Assembly: GCA_018058425.1 (NCBI GenBank) | Contig: JAGOZX010000001.1 | Span: 1,832-65,831, forward strand | Origin: Sebaldella sp. | GTDB lineage: Bacteria > Fusobacteriota > Fusobacteriia > Fusobacteriales > Leptotrichiaceae | Direction: 5' to 3' | DNA length: 64,000 bases | The notes under the pieces: generated by a model | What the model was told of the DNA's origin: nothing | Seen by the model: the letters and a program-made list of their open reading frames with translations, nothing else | The model's database searches: none | Shown here: positions 1 through 6,306 of the stretch, one piece after another | Numbering within the stretch: position 1 is the stretch's first letter | Layout: each line of letters begins with the position of its first letter | Made by a program: the position numbers and the translations under genes

Positions 1-368
1 TTCCGAGTTTTCTCGGATTCGTTTCCGAGTTTCACTCCTAAGTCGGATTCAAATCCGAGTTTTTTATTCCATTCCTTACCCTTTTCAGTTAACCTTATTA
101 CATCTTTTTTTCCAACTTTTTTATATTCAATTAAATCTTTTTCTTGTAAATCTTTTAAATTTCTGTACACCGTATCATCTTTTACATAAAATAAAGGAAG
201 TTCTTTAAGTACAAGATTTCTCGATACATGATAAAAAACTTCATTATCTATTATGTATGTATCTGCCCATGATGAAGCTTGATTCAGCAGATCAAATAAT
301 GCTCCTTGATTTACATTTAATCCCCATTCTAAACATTTCACATTATTTATGTTGGTAAAATATCTCAT
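1..368 (-). CDS. Phage replication initiator, N-terminal part (runs off window)
   Basis: This leftward reading frame starts at an ATG at 368, about 10 bases after an AAGGGAAG ribosome binding site, and is open to the window edge (122 codons, C-terminus missing). The N-terminal ~100 residues (MRYFTNINNVKCLEWG at the start, then a VYRNLKDLQEKDLIEYK segment) look like a winged-helix domain of the kind found in phage replisome organisers. After residue ~100 it enters a charged 10-residue repeat (KLGFESDLGV, KLGNESEKTR). Such repeats occur in the linker of DnaD-like phage replication proteins and often overlap the phage origin. The place at the far end of the leftward early operon fits. The family is inferred from pattern only. 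Confidence 0.6.
   Translation of the reverse strand, partial: MRYFTNINNVKCLEWGLNVNQGALFDLLNQASSWADTYIIDNEVFYHVSRNLVLKELPLFYVKDDTVYRNLKDLQEKDLIEYKKVGKKDVIRLTEKGKEWNKKLGFESDLGVKLGNESEKTR
13..62. repeat. Iteron-like 30-bp-period repeat inside the replication gene
   Basis: Two near-identical 20-mers (13-32 and 43-62) both start TCGGATTC and end TCCGAGTTT, spaced 30 bases apart. Each contains TCGGA and its complement TCCGA, and a further partial unit (TTCCGAGTTT) lies at 1-10. The period equals 10 codons, so the repeat also shows as peptide repeats. It may serve as initiator binding sites; the array continues beyond the window. Confidence 0.5.
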
Positions 369-462
369 TTTAAAAACTTCCCTTCATATTTTTTTCTATA
401 GTATTCGTAAGTATTAGGATTTTTTACTTAAATTACTCCTACTTTAATTTTATTTTTTATTG

Positions 463-471
463 TGGTATAAT
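463..471 (+). promoter_or_regulatory. Extended -10 promoter of candidate sRNA 1
   Basis: TATAAT at 466-471 is preceded by TG one base upstream (TGGTATAAT). No good -35 is seen (TTTAAT at 443-448). The 14-mer TGTGGTATAATCTC recurs exactly at the isolated gene promoter near 3982-3995. Confidence 0.45.
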
Positions 472-477
472 CTCAAC

Positions 478-552
478 AACAAATTATTTTGTTATTTGAA
501 ACTTTCCAACTTTCAAATTCAGACCTCATAAATATATGGGGTCTTTTATTTT
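478..552 (+). ncRNA. Candidate prophage small RNA 1
   Basis: The predicted transcript starts just after the TATAAT at 466-471. It holds an 8-bp hairpin (ATTTGAAA 494-501 with TTTCAAAT 511-518, loop 502-510) and then an intrinsic terminator (AGACCTCAT 521-529 with ATGGGGTCT 536-544, T-rich tail 544-552). No open reading frame with a ribosome binding site fits inside. It lies between the replication gene and the next leftward gene, on the opposite strand. It could be merely a terminator for rightward read-through, but the promoter immediately upstream argues for a short RNA. Confidence 0.4.
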
Positions 553-563
553 TACTTTTTTTA

Positions 564-572
564 TGGTATAAT
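564..572 (+). promoter_or_regulatory. Extended -10 promoter of candidate sRNA 2
   Basis: TGGTATAAT, with TATAAT at 567-572, lies 20 bases after the terminator of the first unit. The surrounding 13-mer TATGGTATAATTT is identical to that at the ybjQ promoter near 11223-11235, so this is a form used by chromosomal genes too. No clear -35 is seen. Confidence 0.45.
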
Positions 573-578
573 TTAAGA

Positions 579-660
579 AAATTGAAACTAGTTTCTTCAC
601 TACGACCAATAGACAAGAAACTAGTTTGTATCTTTAAATGACCTCTTCAGGGGTCTTTTT
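579..660 (+). ncRNA. Candidate prophage small RNA 2
   Basis: A perfect 13-bp inverted repeat (AAACTAGTTTCTT at 586-598 with AAGAAACTAGTTT at 615-628, given to the nearest base) encloses a loop of about 17 bases. The AAACTAGTTT part of each arm is itself palindromic. It is followed by a terminator hairpin, GACCTC 640-645 and GGGGTC 650-655, with a run of T. The same order (TGGTATAAT, hairpin, GACCTC/GGGGTC terminator) occurs in the unit just upstream, so the two look duplicated. The 3' end overlaps the 3' end of the gene at 634-1167 on the other strand. Confidence 0.45.
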
Positions 661-1167
661 TATTCTTTCAACATTATACAAAAATTCACTTATTGTTAGC
701 ATTACTTCAAATGTTAATTCTAAAATAAAAACCTCTCTATTTGCTTGAAGATCATCTAATTCGAAATATGCTGTTTTTTCTTTTGGATTCAATTTCTCTT
801 CAAATTCCTTAAGTAACATTCGTTTCTCCGCTATCAATAAGTTGTATTCTTTGTTTCCATCTCTAAAATCTCCTGTAATTACTTCTGAATGATCTTTTAA
901 AACCGTTATCATTTCATCTTTATTTTCTTCATCAAGTCCATAAATTTCTTTGAATATATTTGAACTTCCTATAAAAAAATCTAGTAATTTATCTTTTACC
1001 AATCCTTGAATTTCCATGTCTAAATCGTTTATTTCAATTATTCCTTTGTCTTTTAAAATTTCTATTTTCTCTAATATTTTAGATCTAAAAATAATAATTT
1101 GTTCATTTTTTCCATAAGCTATTTCAAAAGCATCATCAAATAATTTAAGTAAAAATTCTTTTTCCAT
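634..1167 (-). CDS. Hypothetical phage protein, 177 aa
   Basis: The start at 1167 has GGAGG seven bases upstream. The protein is acidic and mostly helical, rich in Glu, Lys and Leu, with no signal peptide or membrane segment. It follows the 169-residue protein upstream within two codons of space, so both belong to the leftward prophage early operon. I do not recognise a family. Its last codons overlap the candidate + strand sRNA terminator at 640-655, which is unusual: the DNA there must serve both as coding sequence and as terminator stem. Confidence 0.65.
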   Translation of the reverse strand: MEKEFLLKLFDDAFEIAYGKNEQIIIFRSKILEKIEILKDKGIIEINDLDMEIQGLVKDKLLDFFIGSSNIFKEIYGLDEENKDEMITVLKDHSEVITGDFRDGNKEYNLLIAEKRMLLKEFEEKLNPKEKTAYFELDDLQANREVFILELTFEVMLTISEFLYNVERIKKTPEEVI

Positions 1168-1168
1168 T

Positions 1169-1678
1169 TCAAACCTCCATATTTATTTTAGTTGTTTTAA
1201 GTTCCTCTCCTGTTAAAAGCATTGCTTTAAATAATAAATTATCTCTCAAACCATCTATTTCAGCCGATAAACCATTATGAATAAAAAAATCTTTTTTACA
1301 TTTTGCTTTTATTTCATTTTCAAATTCAATTATTTTTCGTAAGATATCTGAAAACTTACCTCTTTTAGGTGTTTCATTTGTTGTTTCAAAGAAAACATCA
1401 TCAAGATTTTTTATATTTTTTTCTTTCCATTCTTCAGTTAAATAATTAATATATATGAAATTTTCTATATTTTTATGAAAAAACTCTTTTTTCTTTCCCA
1501 TATAAAACTTATCTAAATCACTACACATTTTTTCAAGTTGTTTAAGTTCTGTCTCATCGATTAATAATTTTTTACCAGCTTCTTTTTTTTGGATTTCCAG
1601 TTCTTTTAAACCCTCGCTTTCATCGCATAGTAATCTAAAATTCTTATCCAATAGATCTTCGGCTTCACTTCTATTCAT
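1169..1678 (-). CDS. Hypothetical phage protein, 169 aa
   Basis: The ATG at 1678 is preferred over an in-frame TTG two codons earlier because GGGAGG lies seven bases before it. The protein is lysine- and glutamate-rich; residues ~20-55 look like a coiled coil, and there is no membrane segment. It lies immediately downstream of the antirepressor gene, whose stop sits inside this gene's ribosome binding region, so translation may be coupled. The family is not recognised. Context suggests an early phage function such as DNA metabolism or host takeover, but this is inference only. Confidence 0.65.
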   Translation of the reverse strand: MNRSEAEDLLDKNFRLLCDESEGLKELEIQKKEAGKKLLIDETELKQLEKMCSDLDKFYMGKKKEFFHKNIENFIYINYLTEEWKEKNIKNLDDVFFETTNETPKRGKFSDILRKIIEFENEIKAKCKKDFFIHNGLSAEIDGLRDNLLFKAMLLTGEELKTTKINMEV

Positions 1679-1680
1679 TC

Positions 1681-2370
1681 TCAAGCCTCCCTATTATTTC
1701 TTATTTCTGCTTTTTCAATCCAAGCTTTTACATAATTCACTGCATCTTCAAAATCTACTGTTTTTATGTCTCTATAACTTGGTACTCCAAAAGTATTTCT
1801 TAACTCTCTATGTAATGCACTAAACAAGACTTTGTTCTCTAGCCCTGTTTGTTCTGACCTTTCATACACTCTTCTCGATACTAAATTTCTAATCTTATTT
1901 TGTTGGCCAGAATCTATTGTCATTTGATTATTAAGTTTATCTTTTATTTCTGCTATATCACCTTTAACTACTTTTGTTTCAGTGGCTAGTGTTATTATCA
2001 TGTCTTCTATTGTCATTGGTGCTACAGGTCCATTTTTTTGTATACTGTAATTCCCTGTTTTCATAATTCTAGGAATCACTTCGTCAAATATCCAACTTTC
2101 AAATTCTTCTGCTCCTGGTATATGTGATTTCGTTAATAACCTTATTACATTTCCTTCATTAATATATTTTTTCTGTTTTGTCCCACTTGGATAGCTGACT
2201 GAACGAATCGTGCACCCAGCTTCTTTACAATGATCCCTTATTGCTTTTTGAGGATTTTTGTATCCTAATATTTCTGCTACTTCTGTTGCTGGAAACCAAA
2301 CCTTTCCTTTTTCATCTACATAGACTTCTAATTCTCCAAATTTCTCGTTTTTCACTACTAATTCATTCAT
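1681..2370 (-). CDS. Phage antirepressor, BRO-N plus ORF6C
   Basis: The N-terminal ~110 residues match the BRO-N fold of phage antirepressors: a VWFPATEVAEILGYKNP segment at ~25-40 and an ESWIFDEVIPRI segment near 92-103. The C-terminal ~95 residues (from about NQMTIDSGQQNKIRNLV to YVKAWIEKAE) match the ORF6C domain. Proteins with this pair bind DNA and can counter the CI-like repressor during induction. The AGGAGG ribosome binding site is well spaced from the ATG at 2370. It overlaps the upstream 85-residue gene by four bases. It is intact, so it may let this prophage switch to lytic growth. Confidence 0.85.
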   Translation of the reverse strand: MNELVVKNEKFGELEVYVDEKGKVWFPATEVAEILGYKNPQKAIRDHCKEAGCTIRSVSYPSGTKQKKYINEGNVIRLLTKSHIPGAEEFESWIFDEVIPRIMKTGNYSIQKNGPVAPMTIEDMIITLATETKVVKGDIAEIKDKLNNQMTIDSGQQNKIRNLVSRRVYERSEQTGLENKVLFSALHRELRNTFGVPSYRDIKTVDFEDAVNYVKAWIEKAEIRNNREA

Positions 2371-2624
2371 ATTCTTTCCTCCTGATTTATTTTAATATTT
2401 TCTTTTTTCTGAACCTCTTCTAAAAGTTTATCTGTATTTGTTTTAACTTTTTTCCACTCTTCTTTTATCTCTGCTAATTCTCTTTTCAAATCTTCATAAC
2501 CTATTATTCTATATTCCTTTGTTTCTAAATGACGTTTCAATTCATCTTGTAGTGCTTTTATATATTTTTCTTGTAATTTTATTTCTTCCAATAGTTTTTT
2601 ACGATTATAAAACCATTTCAGCAT
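2367..2624 (-). CDS. Hypothetical coiled-coil phage protein, 85 aa
   Basis: The start at 2624 has GGAGGG upstream. Almost the whole length is charged heptad-like helix (for example LQEKYIKALQDELKRHL), so a coiled-coil dimer is likely. The N-terminus MLKWFYNRKK is basic and aromatic. It overlaps the antirepressor by four bases (stop/start overlap), implying coupled translation. Function is unknown; a partner of the antirepressor is possible but not shown. Confidence 0.6.
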   Translation of the reverse strand: MLKWFYNRKKLLEEIKLQEKYIKALQDELKRHLETKEYRIIGYEDLKRELAEIKEEWKKVKTNTDKLLEEVQKKENIKINQEERI

Positions 2625-2636
2625 TCCCTTGCCCTC

Positions 2637-3044
2637 CTAGTTATATTTATTATGATCTGTAATTACATAATTTTCCCCAACTTTTCCTATTAACTCCATG
2701 CCATTTTCTTTTAAAACTTCTTCTCTAAATTTTTCAGCTTTCAATTTTATTAAATGCCACAATAATTTATTATTTTTTTCAAGTTTATCAAATTCTTCTT
2801 CATTATCCTTAAAAGTTGGATAATCAATTCCATATACCAAACAATGTATAAATCCCAAAGCTTCTATTGAAACTTCTAAATAATCTCTTTCTGTATAATC
2901 TTTTGACATTGATTTTGGTGGTTCTTTTTTCGTAAAAGCTACAAATAGTCCCATAATTTTTTCATGCATTTCTCCTATACTTAAATCTTTCCACTTTTCA
3001 TAGAACATCTCAAAATGCTCTGATTCAGTTCTTTCTTCTGACAT
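2637..3044 (-). CDS. Hypothetical phage protein, 135 aa
   Basis: GGAGGAG lies three bases ahead of the ATG at 3044. It is an acidic, soluble, mainly helical protein (for example DYTERDYLEVSIEALGFIHCLVYG mid-protein, split here by family-unknown loops). No domain is recognised. It is one of the chain of closely spaced small early genes between the Cro-like regulator and the antirepressor. Confidence 0.6.
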   Translation of the reverse strand: MSEERTESEHFEMFYEKWKDLSIGEMHEKIMGLFVAFTKKEPPKSMSKDYTERDYLEVSIEALGFIHCLVYGIDYPTFKDNEEEFDKLEKNNKLLWHLIKLKAEKFREEVLKENGMELIGKVGENYVITDHNKYN

Positions 3045-3052
3045 TTCTCCTC

Positions 3053-3260
3053 CTAATTCGTTACTATTCTACTTTCTACTTTTGCCTTTCCTAATTCCAC
3101 TTCTCTTAATATTTTCTGAGTATCGTCCATCATTTTGTATAATACATTTTTTTCTGTTGCTGATAAAAACCCTGTATTTATTAGTTCATCTAATTTTTCA
3201 ATTGTATTCTCCATTTGAAAATACAGCTTCTTTTTCTGCTGTAGTCTTTATCCTTTCCAT
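3053..3260 (-). pseudogene. Small phage gene with apparent one-base frameshift
   Basis: An ATG at 3260 with a good AGGTGA site opens a frame that stops after 20 codons. A second frame offset by one base runs on from 3214 for 53 codons to a TAG at 3053-3055 but has no ribosome binding site of its own. Dropping one T from the TTTT run before 3216 joins them into a 68-residue protein (…KEAVF-Q-MENTIEKLDEL…). So this is a frameshifted gene, a sequencing error, or a slippage site. The joined product is a small helical acidic protein of unknown role. Confidence 0.5.
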
Positions 3261-3262
3261 TC

Positions 3263-3409
3263 TTACTCACCTACTTTAAGTTCAATATTATATTTTCTTC
3301 CAAATTCTTTATTTTTCTTTATTCTCAACCTTTTATTTCTCATTTTTTTAGTATCCAAAATACACAAGATACAAAAAAATATTACTGCCCAAATTAATGA
3401 ATTCATCAT
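3263..3409 (-). CDS. Small membrane protein, 48 aa
   Basis: A short frame starts at ATG 3409 (a second ATG follows directly) with GGGAGA 6-8 bases upstream. Residues ~4-18 are hydrophobic (LIWAVIFFCILCIL) and the rest is strongly basic (KKMRNKRLRIKKNK), giving a single-pass protein with a cytoplasmic basic tail by the positive-inside rule. It ends three bases before the next start, as expected in this operon. Small basic single-pass phage proteins have many roles, so none is assigned. Confidence 0.55.
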   Translation of the reverse strand: MMNSLIWAVIFFCILCILDTKKMRNKRLRIKKNKEFGRKYNIELKVGE

Positions 3410-3446
3410 TTATATTCTCCCATCTATCTTTTAGTTTTTCTTATTT

Positions 3447-3641
3447 TTATTCTGCTTCTCCCATATATTCCACAAATTTCTTTCTGCTTATATGATAGGA
3501 CCATCTATCTGGATTTGTTTGTGTCAATACTGCATGTCCGAAAGGTAATGTTTTCTGTCTTAGTCCCATTCTCACAAACATTACATCTTTCCCCATTATC
3601 TTTGCTGCATCTTCACACTTCATGTTTTTTGGTTTCTCCAT
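3447..3641 (-). CDS. Small phage DNA-binding-like protein, 64 aa
   Basis: AGGTGA precedes the ATG at 3641. The sequence (KCEDAAKIMGKDVMFVRMGL at residues ~8-27, then PFGHAV and WSYHISRKKFVEYMG) has the pattern of small helix-turn-helix phage proteins related to excisionase/MerR-type N-terminal domains that are common in Firmicutes prophages. It probably binds DNA, in excision or early regulation. No single residue proves this; the assignment rests on the overall pattern. Confidence 0.55.
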   Translation of the reverse strand: MEKPKNMKCEDAAKIMGKDVMFVRMGLRQKTLPFGHAVLTQTNPDRWSYHISRKKFVEYMGEAE

Positions 3642-3744
3642 TTATTATTCACCTACTTCTATATCTAGTAATTTAAAAGTTGTTAATTTATACTCTGGAC
3701 TTTATTTATCAGTTGAAAAGTGTGCCATTCTTTCTTCCTTCTAT

Positions 3745-3930
3745 TTACTTTTTTACATGTACGCCCTTTTTTAATATTCCAAAATGTTTATATACTCCTA
3801 ATACATTTTCCATTATTATCTCTAATTCATGCTGTGTGACTTCGTTCTCTTCAAAAATAGCTAGTATTTTATCTGTTATCTCACATCTAACTTCTGCTTT
3901 TTCTTTATCCATTTTCTCTAAATTATTCAT
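3745..3930 (-). CDS. Hypothetical phage protein, 61 aa
   Basis: GGAGGTGA lies upstream of the ATG at 3930. The protein is a short charged helical one (MNNLEKMDKEKAEVRCE at the start, basic at the end). No family is recognised. It is the last leftward gene before the inserted rightward gene at 4025-4390 breaks the operon, so its transcription must either read across that gene or begin nearby. Confidence 0.5.
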   Translation of the reverse strand: MNNLEKMDKEKAEVRCEITDKILAIFEENEVTQHELEIIMENVLGVYKHFGILKKGVHVKK

Positions 3931-3983
3931 TCTTAGTCACCTCCTATTTTTCTTATTATATTATTTAAAATACTATTAATTTG

Positions 3984-3992
3984 TGGTATAAT
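3984..3992 (+). promoter_or_regulatory. Extended -10 promoter of the isolated + strand gene
   Basis: TGGTATAAT (TATAAT 3987-3992) lies ~32 bases before the ATG at 4025, with AAAGGAGG between. The 14-mer TGTGGTATAATCTC is identical to the candidate sRNA 1 promoter. Confidence 0.5.
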
Positions 3993-4024
3993 CTCCTTAT
4001 TATATTTATGAAAGGAGGTTTTCT

Positions 4025-4390
4025 ATGGTTCCTTATTTATTTTTTTTAACTCATGATGGTTTTGAAGTATACCTATTAAGAGCCACAAATAAACGTGAAA
4101 AACTTTTTTTACATTTTAAAAATGACGATTTCCGAAATGTAACTAGAGCCGAGGCTAAATTTCAAAACGACGATACTCCTGAAAATATTCAATTTAATGG
4201 AATAACTTTTAAAAAGCGACCACCTCAACCTATTAAGCATGAAGATAAACGCTGGAAACATGACGATGACTATGTTATCATTGATATTTTCAAAAATGAT
4301 AAAAATGTTAAAGAACTTAAACTATCTGCAGTTAATTTAGGTAACTTGAATAAAATTATGGATAATTTTGATGAATTTTTGCAAAAGTAG
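4025..4390 (+). CDS. Isolated rightward prophage gene (moron-like), 121 aa
   Basis: This gene reads against the surrounding leftward operon and has its own extended -10 promoter, a strong AAAGGAGG site and its own terminator at 4384-4407. That autonomy is typical of 'moron' cargo expressed from the dormant prophage. The product is a soluble, charged, mixed alpha/beta protein starting MVPYLFFLTHDGFEVYLL, with no signal peptide or membrane span. I do not recognise the family. Lysogenic conversion, phage exclusion or defence evasion are possible roles by position only. Confidence 0.7.
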   Translation: MVPYLFFLTHDGFEVYLLRATNKREKLFLHFKNDDFRNVTRAEAKFQNDDTPENIQFNGITFKKRPPQPIKHEDKRWKHDDDYVIIDIFKNDKNVKELKLSAVNLGNLNKIMDNFDEFLQK

Positions 4391-4407
4391 CTTTGGCTAC
4401 TTTTTTT
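4384..4407 (+). terminator. Intrinsic terminator of the isolated + strand gene
   Basis: AAAGTAGC (4384-4391) pairs with GCTACTTT (4396-4403) over a four-base loop, followed by T at 4401-4407. The stop codon of the gene at 4025-4390 lies inside the stem. Confidence 0.8.
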
Positions 4408-4648
4408 AGTCTGCACAAAATAGTTCTATAAACTCCGCGCCTAACTCTTCTTTTTCTATATCTCCACCATACGCAAAAACTTTAAAAGCTTCTTTGGATT
4501 TTTCAGCAAATTCATTAGCCATTTCCTCTATATTTGATTTTTTGACTTTTGGAAATTCTACTAGTACAACAAATCCATTAACAGCCCAAGTCTTTTCATT
4601 TTTTGGATATATCTGTACTTTTGCTAACACTGTTATTTCTTTGTCCAT
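4406..4648 (-). CDS. Hypothetical phage protein, 80 aa
   Basis: AGAGGTGA precedes the ATG at 4648. It is a small alpha/beta protein (EITVLAKVQIYP strand, VNGFVVLVEFP strand, then a helix EEMANEFAEKSKEAFKVFA). It is not recognised. It ends at the T-run of the oppositely directed terminator at 4384-4407, so the two convergent genes share that boundary. Confidence 0.55.
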   Translation of the reverse strand: MDKEITVLAKVQIYPKNEKTWAVNGFVVLVEFPKVKKSNIEEMANEFAEKSKEAFKVFAYGGDIEKEELGAEFIELFCAD

Positions 4649-4677
4649 TCTTAATCACCTCTTTTTCTTATTTTTCA

Positions 4678-4851
4678 TTACTGAGTAAATTCTCTTTCAA
4701 GTACCTTATTTAATTCTTCTAAGTCAGCTAGTTTTATTTTGCTGAATTTTCTGTTATATTCCATATCAACAAATGCTTTTATTTTCTCCCACTCGCATTT
4801 TGTCAAGCCATCTAGAGATTCTGTTATTTTACTTATTTTTTCTTTATCCAT
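4678..4851 (-). CDS. Hypothetical phage protein, 57 aa
   Basis: A short frame runs from ATG 4851 to a TAA at 4678-4680. It encodes a compact helical protein (MDKEKISKITESLDGLTKCE, then WEKIKAFVDMEYNRKF and LADLEELNKVLEREF). An AAGG motif lies about 12 bases upstream, which is a modest ribosome binding site. It sits between an operator-like site at 4897-4910 and the next small gene in the same direction. Function is unknown. Confidence 0.5.
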   Translation of the reverse strand: MDKEKISKITESLDGLTKCEWEKIKAFVDMEYNRKFSKIKLADLEELNKVLEREFTQ

Positions 4852-4896
4852 ACTCTTAATTACCTTGCTTTATATTAATTTTTTAGTCTCACTTTA

Positions 4897-4910
4897 TAGC
4901 ATTTATGCTA
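4897..4910. promoter_or_regulatory. Operator-like palindrome downstream of the Cro-like gene
   Basis: TAGCATTTATGCTA has six-base perfect arms around TT. The core GCATTTATGC is the same as in the control region at 5125-5134. It lies just after the Cro-like gene stop and before the next leftward gene, so the repressor or Cro-like protein may also control the downstream operon. Confidence 0.5.
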
Positions 4911-4913
4911 CAG

Positions 4914-5108
4914 TTAGCTAAAAAAAATTTTGCAAGGATCAGATATACCTAAAAGCTTCGATATTGTATCAGCCTCAACTATTGAAAATTCTGATTTACC
5001 ATTCAATTTTCTATTTAATGTTTGAGGAGTTAATCCCATAGATTTAGCCAGTTCTAATTGAGATATGCTTTTCTCCACAATAAGTCCTTTTAATTTTTTC
5101 AAATTCAT
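4914..5108 (-). CDS. Cro-like XRE-family regulator, 64 aa
   Basis: This is a single helix-turn-helix domain of the XRE/Cro family: residues ~14-40 (SISQLELAKSMGLTPQTLNR) form the DNA-binding helices. The ATG at 5108 follows AAAGGAGG with good spacing. It is transcribed divergently from the CI-type repressor gene across a region with repeated GCAT(N)2ATGC-like operators, the classical layout of a lysis-lysogeny switch. By analogy it represses the repressor promoter and starts the leftward early operon. Length is typical of Cro-size proteins. Confidence 0.8.
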   Translation of the reverse strand: MNLKKLKGLIVEKSISQLELAKSMGLTPQTLNRKLNGKSEFSIVEADTISKLLGISDPCKIFFS

Positions 5109-5124
5109 CTCAATACCTCCTTTC

Positions 5125-5224
5125 GCATTTATGCTACAAAATAGTTATACTATATTTTTATGAAAATGTCAACGCATAAATGCGATTTTTTTTTAATACT
5201 TTAAAATATTTGTTGCATTATTGC
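5125..5224. promoter_or_regulatory. Divergent CI/Cro control region with three operators
   Basis: Three related 10-bp sites lie between the divergent start codons: GCATTTATGC (5125-5134), GCATAAATGC (5174-5183) and a diverged GCATTATTGC (5215-5224). Centre-to-centre distances are 49 and 41 bp. The first lies in the leftward Cro leader, the last just before the CI-type gene. A fourth copy is at 4899-4908. They are the expected binding sites for the two regulators on either side. Confidence 0.65.
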
Positions 5225-5273
5225 GCAAAATAAGATATATTATAAATATATTTTTAACAGAAAGGAATTAAAA

Positions 5274-5948
5274 ATGAACCAAGTGAAAGATGTAGCTGAT
5301 CGAATCAAACAACGAAGACTTGAACTAGGACTTACTTATAGAGATTTAGAAGAGGCAACTGGTATAACGGCCTCCACATTACAAAGATATGAAAGCGGTT
5401 TTATTAGTAAACTTCCAATTGATAAATTATACACTATCGCAAAAGGTTTAAGAGTAGACCCTGGATATCTTATGGGGTGGACAGACAATGAAAAACCAAA
5501 ACTTAAAACGCCCACGTCTAATGTAGGAGAAATAGTAAAAACACGCAGACTGCCCATGTACGGGAAAGCAAGCGCGGGAAACGGGTATATAAATTTAACC
5601 GACGAAGTAGGTTATTATGATGTCCCTGTTCAATACTGCACTAATCCAGATGTATATACTGTTAAAATATCAGGTGAAAGTATGACAGGTTTAGATAAGG
5701 CAATACATGATGGTTCTGTGGCTGTTGTCGATCCTCAACTATGTTCAACTCCAGAAGCATTAGATGGTAAAGTATGCATCTTTACATATAATGATGAAAC
5801 ATATATAAAACAGCTCGCTATAGATAAACAGGGAATCATAAGATTAAGATCATTTAATCCTAATTATGATGACATTATAGTGCTTAAACCTGAGCTTTTA
5901 AAATGTGAAGGTAGGGTTATTGTAACTTTTACTGAAAGTAATTGGTAA
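5274..5948 (+). CDS. CI-type prophage repressor with S24 self-cleavage domain
   Basis: Residues 1-70 are an XRE helix-turn-helix domain (LTYRDLEEATGITASTLQRY at 20-39). Residues ~95-224 are an S24/LexA-like peptidase domain. The cleavage site Ala101-Gly102, the nucleophile Ser136 (in SGESMTG) and the general base Lys179 (in YIKQL) are all present, so RecA-stimulated self-cleavage, and hence SOS induction, is expected. The gene has an AAAGGAA site and diverges from the Cro-like gene. Length (224) is usual for this family. It probably holds the lytic operon silent in the lysogen. Confidence 0.92.
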   Translation: MNQVKDVADRIKQRRLELGLTYRDLEEATGITASTLQRYESGFISKLPIDKLYTIAKGLRVDPGYLMGWTDNEKPKLKTPTSNVGEIVKTRRLPMYGKASAGNGYINLTDEVGYYDVPVQYCTNPDVYTVKISGESMTGLDKAIHDGSVAVVDPQLCSTPEALDGKVCIFTYNDETYIKQLAIDKQGIIRLRSFNPNYDDIIVLKPELLKCEGRVIVTFTESNW

Positions 5949-5962
5949 TAAGGAGATTAACT

Positions 5963-6181
5963 ATGAATGAGATTGATAAAATTATACTCTCAGATCCAAG
6001 AATCAAGGATTTGAACAAAAAAGAGCTAACAGAATATGAGATCTTTACAAAAAATGACATAGGGTATTTAATAGAGGAAGGTGTTTCTGAACCTGATATT
6101 ATACTATTTGTTAAATCTCTAATAGAGGTCTTTTTTACAATCATTATAGATAAAAGACGCAAAAAAATTAGAAAAATATAA
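5963..6181 (+). CDS. Small prophage protein A of a related pair, 72 aa
   Basis: The ATG at 5963 is chosen over an earlier in-frame TTG because AAGGAGAT lies just before it. The product has an N-terminal block LSDPRIKDLNKKELTEYE and a hydrophobic stretch near residues 50-65 (IILFVKSLIEVFFTIII) followed by a basic tail. It begins 15 bases after the repressor stop, so it is probably cotranscribed with the repressor in the lysogen. The N-terminal block resembles that of the protein at 6307-6492. Function is unknown; a superinfection or lysogeny role is possible by position. Confidence 0.6.
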   Translation: MNEIDKIILSDPRIKDLNKKELTEYEIFTKNDIGYLIEEGVSEPDIILFVKSLIEVFFTIIIDKRRKKIRKI

Positions 6182-6306
6182 TTTTTTAAATGACATAATG
6201 GCACATTGGAGCAACAATATTCACAATATAACTAAGATAAAAAGTATTATTAGAAAGATTGAAAGAAGTTAAATTTAGTAATAAATACTAATTTGGAGGT
6301 TCTAAC

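Noticed and set aside
1-62. Short direct repeats resembling a CRISPR array
   Set aside because: The repeats keep an open reading frame, have a 30-base period with no unique spacers of CRISPR size, and continue a replication protein.
4739-4921. 60-codon + strand frame near the Cro-like gene
   Set aside because: It lies opposite the 57-residue minus strand gene, lacks a ribosome binding site, and has an unlikely composition.
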